DNA of 64,000 nt from JAMXLO01 sp963799415 (GTDB lineage Bacteria > Pseudomonadota > Alphaproteobacteria > Acetobacterales > Acetobacteraceae). The notes below the pieces were generated by a model. It was not told where the DNA came from, ran no database searches, and worked only from the letters and a program-made list of their open reading frames with translations. Positions 9,339-17,039 of the stretch are shown one piece after another. Every line of letters begins with the position of its first letter. The first letter of the stretch is position 1. The position numbers were made by a program, and so were the translations under genes. The stretch covers positions 248,001 through 312,000 of the forward strand of contig CAWCXI010000034.1 in assembly GCA_963799415.1 (NCBI GenBank), written 5' to 3'.

Positions 9339-9465
9339 GCGGGCGTTCCTGTGCGATCTCGGCCGCGACGGGCGTTGGCGGATCGGCCGCCCTTCGCCAT
9401 ATCCACGCGACAGGCGGCATCACGGCGGCCTGCTTATCAACCGGCGGCAGAAGGTTTGCAAGCAG

Positions 9466-10599
9466 ATGACGAAGCCCCCGACGTCTGACGCTTTGCGCGA
9501 CGCATTGCGCACGATCAACGATCCCGCCTCCGGCAAGGACATCGTGACTGCCGGCCTGATCGAGGGGATCGAGTTGCGCGGCGGCCTCGTTCAGGTGGCG
9601 CTGCTGACCGACCGAGCGCACGCCGAGGCCATGGAGCCGGTGCGCCGCTCGGTGGAGACGCTGCTGTCGCGCCTGCCGGGCATCACCAATGCCACGGCGG
9701 TGCTGACCGCGCACAAGGCGCCGCCACAGGCCGCGCCTTCACGCGCCGCGCCGACCGGACATGGGCCCGGCCATGGACATGGGCAGAAGCCGCCGCTGCT
9801 GCTGCCGCAGGTAAAGGCGATCGTGGCGGTGGCCTCCGGAAAGGGCGGCGTCGGCAAATCGACGGTGGCGGTGAACCTCGCGGTGTCGCTGGCGCGGGCG
9901 GGCCACAAGACCGGATTGCTGGATGCCGACATCTACGGCCCGAGCCTGCCCCGCATGCTGGGCTTGTCGCGCAAGCCCGAGGTGCGGGGCGAGAAGATGA
10001 TCCCGCTGCAGGCGTGGGGGCTCTCCTGCATGTCGATCGGCTTCCTGGTCGATGAGGAGACACCGATGATCTGGCGCGGCCCAATGGTGATGGGCGCGCT
10101 TGAGCAGATGATGGGTCAGGTCGAGTGGGGCGCGCTCGACATCTTGGTGGTCGATATGCCGCCGGGCACTGGCGACGCGCAGCTCACCATGGCGCAGCGC
10201 GTCGCGCTGACCGGTGCAGTGATCGTTTCCACGCCACAGGACATCGCGCTGGTCGATGCGCGACGTGGCGTGCGGATGTTCGAGCGAGTGCGCGTGCCAG
10301 TGCTGGGGCTGGTCGAGAACATGAGCCTCTTCGCCTGCCCATCGTGCGGACACGTATCGCACATCTTCGGCCACGGCGGCGCGCGGCAGGAGGCGCAGCG
10401 GCTCGGCACCGAATTTTTGGGCGAGGTGCCACTGCTGCTGGACATCCGCACGGCGTCGGATGCCGGCACACCTATCGCCGCGGCGGCGCCGGAAAGTGAC
10501 GGCGCGAAGGCGTTTGCCGCGCTGGCCGAGCGAGTGTGGGAGAAGGTGTCTGGCGTCGGAGCGGTGCGAGACAGTGGACCGCGCATCGTCATCGAGTGA
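9466..10599 (+). CDS. mrp: Mrp/ApbC-type Fe-S cluster carrier ATPase
   Basis: A 377-residue P-loop protein that binds and transfers iron-sulfur clusters. An N-terminal MIP18/DUF59-like domain (residues 1-85) is joined by a His/Gly/Pro linker to a ParA/MinD-like ATPase with deviant Walker A SGKGGVGKST (about 123-132). ADIYGPSLPRMLG, VVDMPPGTGD and the cluster-binding CPSC motif follow. The frame is open upstream, but ATG 9466 gives the usual N-terminus, and the longer version would overlap hflK and read as Pro/Gly repeats. It is transcribed divergently from hflK. Confidence 0.93.
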   Translation: MTKPPTSDALRDALRTINDPASGKDIVTAGLIEGIELRGGLVQVALLTDRAHAEAMEPVRRSVETLLSRLPGITNATAVLTAHKAPPQAAPSRAAPTGHGPGHGHGQKPPLLLPQVKAIVAVASGKGGVGKSTVAVNLAVSLARAGHKTGLLDADIYGPSLPRMLGLSRKPEVRGEKMIPLQAWGLSCMSIGFLVDEETPMIWRGPMVMGALEQMMGQVEWGALDILVVDMPPGTGDAQLTMAQRVALTGAVIVSTPQDIALVDARRGVRMFERVRVPVLGLVENMSLFACPSCGHVSHIFGHGGARQEAQRLGTEFLGEVPLLLDIRTASDAGTPIAAAAPESDGAKAFAALAERVWEKVSGVGAVRDSGPRIVIE

Positions 10600-10632
10600 C
10601 CAACGCTCCGTCGCGCCGGTCCGCGCCGGCCA

Positions 10633-10908
10633 TCAGCTGTCTAGCTTGCGGGACAGCCTCAGCCTGCGGTCGCTTGGGCTCTTCTTGGCAACCTCGCCGC
10701 CCTCGACCGCTGCGTCAGGAGGAGCCACGGCCGGCTCGGGTTCCGCCGTCTGCACCTCGATTGGCTGAGCCGCGGCGGCCGCCTCGGCTCGCGCCTCATA
10801 ATCAGCGGCCATTGCCAGCAGCCTCTGCCTTGAGGCTTCGCGGTCGGTGACCGCATCGGCCATCTCGCGAAACCGCGCAGCCTCCGAGCGAAGAAACTGA
10901 GGTGTCAT
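10633..10908 (-). CDS. Small hypothetical protein
   Basis: A 91-residue acidic/alanine-rich protein. It starts MTPQFLRSEAARFREMADAV and is predicted largely helical over residues 1-45, with a Pro/Glu-rich linker and a basic tail (SDRRLRLSRKLDS). Small proteins with this helical opening, likely coiled-coil, are common in alphaproteobacteria; the function is unknown. It converges on mrp with 33 bp between stops. No signal peptide or membrane segment is present. Codon use looks like the neighbours, so it is probably real. Confidence 0.6.
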   Translation of the reverse strand: MTPQFLRSEAARFREMADAVTDREASRQRLLAMAADYEARAEAAAAAQPIEVQTAEPEPAVAPPDAAVEGGEVAKKSPSDRRLRLSRKLDS

Positions 10909-11432
10909 GGAAGTCCCTTCTGGGTAGGCGCAGACGCCCCAAGGGCAGCCCGCGCGGAATCCGTCGTATGACAGTGGACGCGACTGGATATGAGCCCGCC
11001 ACTCGCCAAGTGCAAGCTGCCCGATTTGAGCGACGATCCGGTCAGGTCAAGCGCGGCCAACGCTTCGCTCAAAGATAGACCGAGGACGGCCCCGGCCGGC
11101 TGCAGTTACGGCTTCTCCGGGGATCGCCGGCTTGCCTATGATCTGCGCGCGTCGGGGGTTCATTCTCGAAAGGCTCCAGGCAGACGGCACAGCTCCGGAA
11201 TATCGCCGCAATGTATTGCTAATTGTAGTTACGGTACATAGCATTTACACCCGTATCGGTGAATTTGGCACGATGACGATCGGTTCTGGCTTGGGCGTCG
11301 AACTTCGGCCGGCTCCGCTCGAGTGCAGGCCATCCCTTTGCTTGACAATAAGAGAAATACTGGCGTGAGCTTACCCGCCGAGAACCGCCGACCCGATAGA
11401 GTCAGCGGATATAAGAAACGGAGAAAAGCCCA
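10909..11432. other. Gene-poor stretch (524 bp)
   Basis: Only short frames in several phases with no recognisable similarity were seen. A TTGACA hexamer at 11342-11347 could be a -35 element, but no good -10 lies at the right distance. This stretch probably marks a boundary between core genes and the metabolic patch that follows. Confidence 0.4.
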
Positions 11433-11606
11433 ATGCAACCTCGCAAGCGCATGTTTGCGTCTGAGATCGTAATCCCGGTCGTAGCGCTCGCGGACTTGGG
11501 CGTCGCGCTCTCGACGCAGGACGGGTCACCGTAACAGGTACCGAATGGGCTCGTGTTCTCTGAGTTCAAAGGAGGATCGGCGAACGCGACTGTCATCACA
11601 GCCTGA
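11433..11606 (+). pseudogene. Cytochrome P460-like N-terminal relic
   Basis: ATG 11433 is preceded by GGAGAAAA and opens a short secreted-type leader that meets TAA after 33 codons. In the same frame the next codons read VPNGLVFSEFKGG, which resembles the start of the mature domain of cytochrome P460-family proteins. The frame ends at TGA 11604-11606 with no haem-binding CXXCH region or remainder of the domain. I read it as a leftover 5-prime end of such a gene. The identification rests on one short motif and is tentative. Confidence 0.35.
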
Positions 11607-11657
11607 GTGTCATGCGCGCGCCCGAAAGGCGCGACCCATAGAGACTGGAGACCTGCC

Positions 11658-12701
11658 ATGGACAAGATCGAGACAGAGGAAGAGATCGACCACCATCGTC
11701 GTTGTCTCCTTGGCGGCGTTGCATTGACCCTTGCCGCAGCGCAGTTCGGCATGACCGGCACGGCAACCGCGCAGTCCGGCAGGGTGCAGCTTGCGACGAA
11801 GGCTTCCTTTGGCTCCCTGAAGCAGGTCGAAGCCGGCACGCTGAGTATCGGTTACGCCGATGTCGGTCCTGCCGATGGCTCTGTGGTGATTCTGCTTCAC
11901 GGCTGGCCTTACGACATTCACAGCTATGTCGACGTTGCGCCGTTGCTGGCGTCGGTAGGCTATCGCGTGATCGTTCCCTATTTGCGCGGCTACGGAACCA
12001 CGCGATTTCTGTCCAACGATGTGCCGCGCAATGGGCAGCAGTCGGTGGTCGCTGTCGACATCATTGCATTGATGGATGCGCTCTCCATCAAACAGGCTGT
12101 CATCGGTGGTTTCGATTGGGGTGCGCGCACGGCCAACATCATCGCTGCGCTTTGGCCCGAGCGCTGCAAGGCCATGGTCTCCGTGAGCGGCTATCTGATC
12201 GGCAACCAGGAGGCTGGCCGAGTGCCGTTACCGCCAAAAGCCGAGTTGCAGTGGTGGTACCAATATTACTTCGCCACGGAACGCGGTCGCGCGGGCTACA
12301 ACAAATATCGGCGCGACTTCTCAAAGCTGATCTGGCAGATCGCGTCACCGAAATGGAAGTTCGACGACGCCACGTTCGATCGTACCGCGGCTGCCTTCGA
12401 CAATCCGGACCATGTCGCGGTTGTGATCCACAACTACCGCTGGCGGCTCGGTCTCGCCGATGGCGAAGCAAAATACGACGAACTCGAAAAACGGCTGGCT
12501 GACGGCCCAGTTATCAAGGTGCCCACCATTACCCTGGAAGGGGATGCCAATGGCGCGCCACATGCGGATCCGGCTTCCTATGTTAAGAAGTTCGTGGGCA
12601 AGTATGCGCACCGGCTCATCAAGGGCGGGGTTGGACACAACCTGCCGCAGGAAGCGCCGCAGGCCTTTGGTCAAGCGATCATCGATGTCGCCAAGCTCTA
12701 A
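11658..12701 (+). CDS. Exported alpha/beta hydrolase with Asp nucleophile (epoxide hydrolase/haloalkane dehalogenase type)
   Basis: A 347-residue protein. The N-terminus has twin Arg and a hydrophobic stretch (HHRRCLLGGVALTLAAA), suggesting Tat-type export. The fold is alpha/beta hydrolase: oxyanion motif HGWP (81-84) and a nucleophile elbow GGFDWGA with Asp153. That Asp is typical of epoxide hydrolases and haloalkane dehalogenases, not Ser esterases. The catalytic His is probably H327 in GVGHNLPQEAP. The substrate is unknown. ATG 11658 is used because it follows GGAGACCTGCC and starts the export signal. It is followed by a thioredoxin-like and a tautomerase gene in the same direction. Confidence 0.8.
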   Translation: MDKIETEEEIDHHRRCLLGGVALTLAAAQFGMTGTATAQSGRVQLATKASFGSLKQVEAGTLSIGYADVGPADGSVVILLHGWPYDIHSYVDVAPLLASVGYRVIVPYLRGYGTTRFLSNDVPRNGQQSVVAVDIIALMDALSIKQAVIGGFDWGARTANIIAALWPERCKAMVSVSGYLIGNQEAGRVPLPPKAELQWWYQYYFATERGRAGYNKYRRDFSKLIWQIASPKWKFDDATFDRTAAAFDNPDHVAVVIHNYRWRLGLADGEAKYDELEKRLADGPVIKVPTITLEGDANGAPHADPASYVKKFVGKYAHRLIKGGVGHNLPQEAPQAFGQAIIDVAKL

Positions 12702-12797
12702 CGGACTCAGAGCCTTCAGGCTGATCGGAACGAACATGATCCCGCGACGTTGTCGCGGCCAGAGCGGAGGTCACCCGACAAGACGATGGAGATAGCG

Positions 12798-13778
12798 ATG
12801 CCGAGCCGGCGCTACGTGTTGTCCTGCTTACTCGGACCGGCCGCCCTCACCGGCGCGCTGCTCGCGGTCAACCGAGCCTCTGCGCGATCAGCCACCCCGG
12901 AGCTCGTCGGCATCGATGGATGGCTGAACACGGATGGTTCGCTGACCATAGCCGGTCAGCGTGGCAAGGTGGTGCTGGTCGAGTTCTGCACCTACACCTG
13001 CATCAATTGGCGGCGGACGTTACCCTACGTGAACCGCTGGCATTCGGAGTATGGGCCCCAAGGCCTGCAGATCATCGGCGTCCACACGCCCGAGTTCGAA
13101 TTCGAACGCGTCCGTCCAAATGTCGAGAGCGCCATCCGCGAGCTGGACGTTCGCTTCCCCATCGCCCAGGACAACGAGTTCCGAACCTGGCGCGCGTGGA
13201 ACAATCAAGCCTGGCCGTCGTTCTATCTTCTCGACCGCGATGGACAGGTTCGTCTCGTTCGCGAAGGCGAGGGAAATGCCCAGGAGATTGAGCGCTCCAT
13301 TCGCAGCCAACTCGGTCTTGCGGGCGCCGGGTCGAGGGAACATCCATCGGACGACGCCGACCTGTCCCGGATTGGCACACCCGAGATCTATTTCGGGTCC
13401 CTGCATCCCACGCCGCAAGACCGCGCACAGTCGCCTCGGCAAGGCGAGGCAGCCTACGTCTTCGCCAAACGGGGTGGCGTCAGACTGAACGAGTACCAAC
13501 TGGATGGAAGTTGGGCGCGCGGTGAGGAACCGCTCGTCCTTCGCTCACCTCGCGGACGGATTCGCCTGCGCTTCTCGGCGGCAAAGCTGTATGTGATCGC
13601 TGGTGCGTCCCGGCCAGCGCCGGTGCACGTCAGCATCGACGGTGGCAGGGAACGTACGGTCGAGGTCAGCATGCCGACACTCTACACGCTGCTCGATGGC
13701 GATGCTTACGGCGAGCACTTGCTCGAACTCGAGTGTGCGACGCCGGGCCTATCGCTGTTCAGCGCGACATTCGGTTAG
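12798..13778 (+). CDS. DipZ-like secreted thioredoxin-fold protein with altered CXXC
   Basis: A 326-residue protein. It has a Tat-like signal (MPSRRYVLSCLLGPAALTGALL), a thioredoxin/redoxin domain (about 33-180) and a C-terminal beta domain as in DipZ proteins (about 210-326). In the family I expect an active site like WTYSCINC. Here it reads CTYTCINW: the second Cys of CXXC is Trp, while an extra Cys appears four residues upstream (C64, C68). It may be a one-Cys enzyme, or may form an unusual CX3C disulfide. The start at 12798 is chosen for its GGAG at the right distance and the signal peptide. It probably acts in the periplasm alongside the preceding hydrolase. Confidence 0.8.
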   Translation: MPSRRYVLSCLLGPAALTGALLAVNRASARSATPELVGIDGWLNTDGSLTIAGQRGKVVLVEFCTYTCINWRRTLPYVNRWHSEYGPQGLQIIGVHTPEFEFERVRPNVESAIRELDVRFPIAQDNEFRTWRAWNNQAWPSFYLLDRDGQVRLVREGEGNAQEIERSIRSQLGLAGAGSREHPSDDADLSRIGTPEIYFGSLHPTPQDRAQSPRQGEAAYVFAKRGGVRLNEYQLDGSWARGEEPLVLRSPRGRIRLRFSAAKLYVIAGASRPAPVHVSIDGGRERTVEVSMPTLYTLLDGDAYGEHLLELECATPGLSLFSATFG

Positions 13779-13831
13779 CCGGACACAGCACATGCCCCGC
13801 GCCAATTATATTGCGTCCGCAGGAGGTCATC

Positions 13832-14224
13832 ATGCCGCTCGCCCGAATCTCGCTCCGCCGTGGTAAGTCTGCTGCACACCTGGCTGCGATCCGTGACGCC
13901 ATCTGTGCGGCTCTGCGCGAGACCTTCGACGTGCCGGAGGACGACCGTTTCATGCTGGTGACACAGCACGACGCGGAAGAGTTCGATTATTCGCCCCGCT
14001 ACCTGGGCATCGCGCGCAGCGATGATCTGGTCGTCATCCAGATCACCGTGAGCAACACACGAACCGTCGAGAAGAAGCAGGCTCTCTACCGACGTATCGT
14101 GGAACGTCTTGCAGACAATCCCGGCGCGCGCCCTGAGGACGTGTTCATCAGCCTTGTAGAGGTTCTGCCGGAGGACTGGTCGTTTGGACACGGCCGCGCC
14201 CAGTACGTGGAGTCCGCCGGCTGA
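13832..14224 (+). CDS. Tautomerase superfamily protein, malonate semialdehyde decarboxylase-like
   Basis: A 130-residue cytosolic protein with a perfect AGGAGGT ribosome site before ATG 13832. After Met removal it begins with Pro, the catalytic base of the superfamily. Its length and the DWSFGHGRAQ ending closely resemble malonate semialdehyde decarboxylase (MSAD). In MSAD two Arg around positions 73 and 75 matter; here the corresponding region is SNTRT, which keeps only one. It may therefore have another activity, such as hydratase or tautomerase. It sits 53 bp after the DipZ-like gene and near an Asp-nucleophile hydrolase. Confidence 0.75.
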   Translation: MPLARISLRRGKSAAHLAAIRDAICAALRETFDVPEDDRFMLVTQHDAEEFDYSPRYLGIARSDDLVVIQITVSNTRTVEKKQALYRRIVERLADNPGARPEDVFISLVEVLPEDWSFGHGRAQYVESAG

Positions 14225-14317
14225 GCATCGCCACGAGTGATGCGGCATGCGTCTCCACCCACGCGTCGTGAGACCCGATCGCACCCGCCGGCGCGAAGCA
14301 TTGCGACCGCACGTGCT

Positions 14318-14725
14318 TCAGTTCGACGGCTTGTCGATCACATCGACCGAGCGAACCTCGTCCGGCTCACCGTTGTAGATCACCAGCGACACCGTTTCCG
14401 TGCCAATGAACGCGCTGTGCGGCTTGCCCTTCGGATTGAGCCCATAGTTGCCCTCGGCGCGCAGCCGTTCACCCGACTTCGTTCCGCGCCCACCTTCAAG
14501 CCCAAATATGTGCTCATCCGACAGCGCCACGGCGACGATCCGGATCACCTTCGCCTCCGGCGGCGTGAACCGCACCAGCCAGGCAATCCCGCCGCCCTCG
14601 GCACGCCGATCGCTGAGAACCTTGAGCTGCACAACCTCCCGGCCATCAAACACAGCGTCTGGACCATAGAACGGTGCGCCAGAAACCCAGTCCATCTCCT
14701 CGGTATTCAGACTGATCGATTGCAT
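14318..14725 (-). CDS. Cupin-like protein
   Basis: A 135-residue protein beginning MQSISLNTEEMDW. It has a beta-rich pattern with a Gly-rich turn (FGLEGGRGTKSGERL) and regularly spaced hydrophobic strands (VVQLKVLSD, RIVAVALSD, TVSLVIYNG), which suggests a single cupin barrel. The usual His metal ligands are not clear, so it may be non-metal. The start at 14725 has GAGGAAA seven bases upstream. It lies 14 bp after the GNAT gene and is probably co-transcribed with it. Substrate is unknown. Confidence 0.55.
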   Translation of the reverse strand: MQSISLNTEEMDWVSGAPFYGPDAVFDGREVVQLKVLSDRRAEGGGIAWLVRFTPPEAKVIRIVAVALSDEHIFGLEGGRGTKSGERLRAEGNYGLNPKGKPHSAFIGTETVSLVIYNGEPDEVRSVDVIDKPSN

Positions 14726-14739
14726 CACATTTCCTCTCA

Positions 14740-15156
14740 TCAAACTGCGAACGTCTTGCGCATGAAGATCCGCTCCACGCCGGGCGCGCTGGCGATGCGG
14801 CCGAATTCCTCCCAGCCGTGGCGCGCATAGAATTCCGGTGCCTGGAAGTTGACGGTGACGAGTGTGGCTGCCCGGCAGCCGCGCCGGATCGCCTCCTCCT
14901 CCGCCATGCGCAGCGCCCGACTGCCGACGCCGCCACCGCGCAGCTTTTTTGGCAGATAGAACAGGTCGAGAAAGAGCAGACCCATCGACGTCCGCCCAAG
15001 CAGACCGCCGGCAAGCTCGCCGGTGTCAGGGTCGTGAACTGTTACGGCCAGTGCGCGCCAGTCGCGCAGGCGTGACATCTCCGCGTTGTGCTCGGCCAGG
15101 CCCTCACCGAGCACGGTTTCCAGATGTGCATCCGGAGTATCCGTGAGAGTGATCAT
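14740..15156 (-). CDS. GNAT family N-acetyltransferase
   Basis: A 138-residue acetyltransferase. The acetyl-CoA binding motif A is visible as LPKKLRGGGVGSRAL. The following helix (RMAEEEAIRRGC) and the C-terminal YARHGWEEFGR are classic GNAT features. The acceptor is unknown. The gene is divergent from the WYL regulator across 75 bp containing a perfect palindrome, so the regulator may control it too. The cupin gene follows on the same strand. Confidence 0.85.
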   Translation of the reverse strand: MITLTDTPDAHLETVLGEGLAEHNAEMSRLRDWRALAVTVHDPDTGELAGGLLGRTSMGLLFLDLFYLPKKLRGGGVGSRALRMAEEEAIRRGCRAATLVTVNFQAPEFYARHGWEEFGRIASAPGVERIFMRKTFAV

Positions 15157-15199
15157 GGTGCTCCCCTATGTCGGTTGAGGTGGATAATGCCGGATGGCC

Positions 15200-15219
15200 A
15201 CTGACAGCGTTCTGTCAGT
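15200..15219. promoter_or_regulatory. Palindromic operator ACTGACAG-N4-CTGTCAGT
   Basis: A perfect inverted repeat with 8-bp arms and a 4-bp centre (CGTT). It ends 12 bp before the start codon of the WYL-type regulator and lies between it and the divergent GNAT gene. Its position suggests autoregulation by that regulator, and possibly control of both directions. The symmetry is directly seen; the binding protein is inferred. Confidence 0.7.
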
Positions 15220-15231
15220 AGTCTTGCGCCC

Positions 15232-15930
15232 ATGCGACGCTCCGACCGGTTATTCGACATCATCCAGCGCCTGCGCACGGCACGTGGCCCCACCACGGCC
15301 GCGGCGCTGGCGGATGAACTGGAAGTGACCGTGCGGACCGTCTACCGCGACGTGGCCACGTTGCAGGCGCGCCGCGTGCCGATCGAAGGTGCGGCAGGCA
15401 TCGGCTACATGCTGCGGCGCGGCTTCGACCTGCCGCCGCTGATGTTCAACACCGAGGAGATCGAGGCGATCGCCGTCGGCGCACGACTGGTCGCGCGCAC
15501 CGGCGATCCCAGCCTGCACAACGCGGCCGAGAGCGTGCTGTCAAAGGTGACGGTGGTTCTGCCGGAGGCACTGCGCGCGCAACTGGCCACTGCACCGATC
15601 TTCGTTTCTACTACCGGCGCACCTGTGCCCGAGAGCATCGATCTCGCCGCGGTGCGCCAGGCCATCCGCGAAGAACGCAAGCTGCATATTATCTACGCCG
15701 ACGAAAAAGGCGCACGCACGCAGCGGACGATCTGGCCCATCGCGGTCGCCTACTACGTACAGGCGACGTTGATCGGCGCATGGTGCGAGCTGCGCCAGGA
15801 CTATCGGCATTTCCGTGCCGATCGCATCAGCGAGATGACTGTGCTGGAGGAGTGCTATCCGTCAGACAACGGCCGGCTGATGGCGGAATGGCTGGCACTG
15901 CGCCAGAATGACAGCGAAGCCAGGGAGTAG
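15232..15930 (+). CDS. YafY-like HTH/WYL-domain transcriptional regulator
   Basis: A 232-residue regulator. Residues 1-60 are a winged helix of the DeoR/HTH_11 type (RSDRLFDIIQRLRTARGP, EVTVRTVYRDVATLQARRVP). The rest is a WYL ligand-sensing domain (LHIIYADEKGARTQRTIWPIAV). Such proteins sense small ligands or nucleic acids and repress or activate nearby genes. It heads a tight operon with DUF1330, crotonase and radical SAM genes (8, 29 and 2 bp spacing), and has a perfect palindrome just upstream of its own start. Confidence 0.9.
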   Translation: MRRSDRLFDIIQRLRTARGPTTAAALADELEVTVRTVYRDVATLQARRVPIEGAAGIGYMLRRGFDLPPLMFNTEEIEAIAVGARLVARTGDPSLHNAAESVLSKVTVVLPEALRAQLATAPIFVSTTGAPVPESIDLAAVRQAIREERKLHIIYADEKGARTQRTIWPIAVAYYVQATLIGAWCELRQDYRHFRADRISEMTVLEECYPSDNGRLMAEWLALRQNDSEARE

Positions 15931-15937
15931 TAGCGCC

Positions 15938-16225
15938 ATGCCCGCCTACATGATCGTGCAGCTCAAAGTCACTGATCCCGACAAGTTCGCCCACTATCGC
16001 GAGGCTGTGCCGTCCGTAGTGGAGGCCTTCGGTGGCCGTTACATCGTGCGCGGTTCGCCCGTCGAGGTGCTGGAAGGCAGACACGACGGCCGGCGCCTCG
16101 TACTCTTCGAGTTTCCATCGGTTGAGGCGATCAAGAAATTCTGGCACTCGCCGGAGTATGCGAGGGTGAAGCCGCTGCGGGACAATGCCGCAGAGGTTGA
16201 CGCATGGGTGATCGCCGGCGTTTAG
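15938..16225 (+). CDS. DUF1330 domain protein
   Basis: A 95-residue protein that spans the whole DUF1330 domain: MPAYMIVQLKVTDPDKF, YREAVPSVVEAFGGRY, VLEGRHDGRRLVLFEFPS and an FWHSPEY motif. The family has a dimeric alpha-beta barrel fold; its chemistry is unknown. It lies 8 bp after the WYL regulator and 29 bp before the crotonase, so it is part of that operon. Confidence 0.88.
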   Translation: MPAYMIVQLKVTDPDKFAHYREAVPSVVEAFGGRYIVRGSPVEVLEGRHDGRRLVLFEFPSVEAIKKFWHSPEYARVKPLRDNAAEVDAWVIAGV

Positions 16226-16254
16226 CGCGTCGGCCTTACAGTTGGAAGTTGGCA

Positions 16255-17037
16255 ATGTCGGATGACATCCAGGTCGCAGTGGACACAGCGGGCGTAGCCG
16301 TGGTGACGCTGAACCGGCCAGAGAAGCGCAACGTCGTGTCGCTGGCGATGTGGCGCGCCCTCGGCGAGATCTACAGCGGCTTCGCGCAACGCAGCGACGT
16401 CCGCGTGGTGATCCTGACCGGCGCCGGCGGTCACTTCTGCGGCGGCGCCGATATCTCCGAATTCGCCAAGGTGCGAAACAACGTGGCAGACGCCCGCGTC
16501 TACGGCGAGGCCGGCCGGGCGGCCACGCGAGCGATCATCGACCTGCCGCAGCCCACGATTGCCGCAGTGCACGGCTATGGTGTGGGGGGCGGTTGCGGAC
16601 TGGCGTTGGCCTGCGATCTGCGCGTGGGCGACGCGACGACGCAGATGGGCATCCCGGCTGCGCGGCTGTCCATCGTCTACGGCACGCTCGACTGCAGCCT
16701 GCTATTGCGCGCGGTCGGGCTGGCGAAAGCCAAGCTGGTGCTCTACTCGGGCCGGTATTTTCCGCTCGATGACTGTCGCTCGATGGGACTGATCGACGTG
16801 GTGTCGGAGCAGGGCGCGCTTCCCGGCGCGCATACACTCGCGCAGGAACTGTGCACCCGCGCGCCGTTGTCGCAACGCGGCGCCAAGGTCGTGCTCGAGG
16901 CGCTGGATCGCGGCGAGGTGGAGCAGCGCGCCGCGGAGATCGCCGCGTTGCAGGAGGCAGCAGTGAACAGCGAAGACCACCGCGAGGCGCGCCAGGCATT
17001 CCTGGAAAAACGCACGCCTGTGTTCACGGGGCGCTGA
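16255..17037 (+). CDS. Enoyl-CoA hydratase/isomerase (crotonase) family protein lacking both usual glutamates
   Basis: A 260-residue crotonase-fold protein. The CoA/oxyanion region is intact (GGHFCGGADISEF, GYGVGGGCGLALACD). Where hydratases have the catalytic Glu of PE-LG-P-GG, this protein reads IPAARLSIVYGTLD, and the second Glu position is also not Glu. It is therefore unlikely to be a standard enoyl-CoA hydratase; isomerase, dehalogenase, decarboxylase or hydrolase activity is possible. The last helices (ALDRGEVEQRAAEI) are typical. It is third in the WYL operon and ends 2 bp before the radical SAM gene. Confidence 0.85.
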   Translation: MSDDIQVAVDTAGVAVVTLNRPEKRNVVSLAMWRALGEIYSGFAQRSDVRVVILTGAGGHFCGGADISEFAKVRNNVADARVYGEAGRAATRAIIDLPQPTIAAVHGYGVGGGCGLALACDLRVGDATTQMGIPAARLSIVYGTLDCSLLLRAVGLAKAKLVLYSGRYFPLDDCRSMGLIDVVSEQGALPGAHTLAQELCTRAPLSQRGAKVVLEALDRGEVEQRAAEIAALQEAAVNSEDHREARQAFLEKRTPVFTGR

Positions 17038-17039
17038 AG

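Noticed and set aside
9163..9465. N-terminal extension of Mrp
   Set aside because: It is a Gly/Pro-rich reading of the opposite strand of hflK; the family start is at 9466.
11047..11244. Minus-strand frame with GRGRPR, resembling the start of a TetR regulator
   Set aside because: Only six residues match, no helix-turn-helix follows, and the frame ends soon after.
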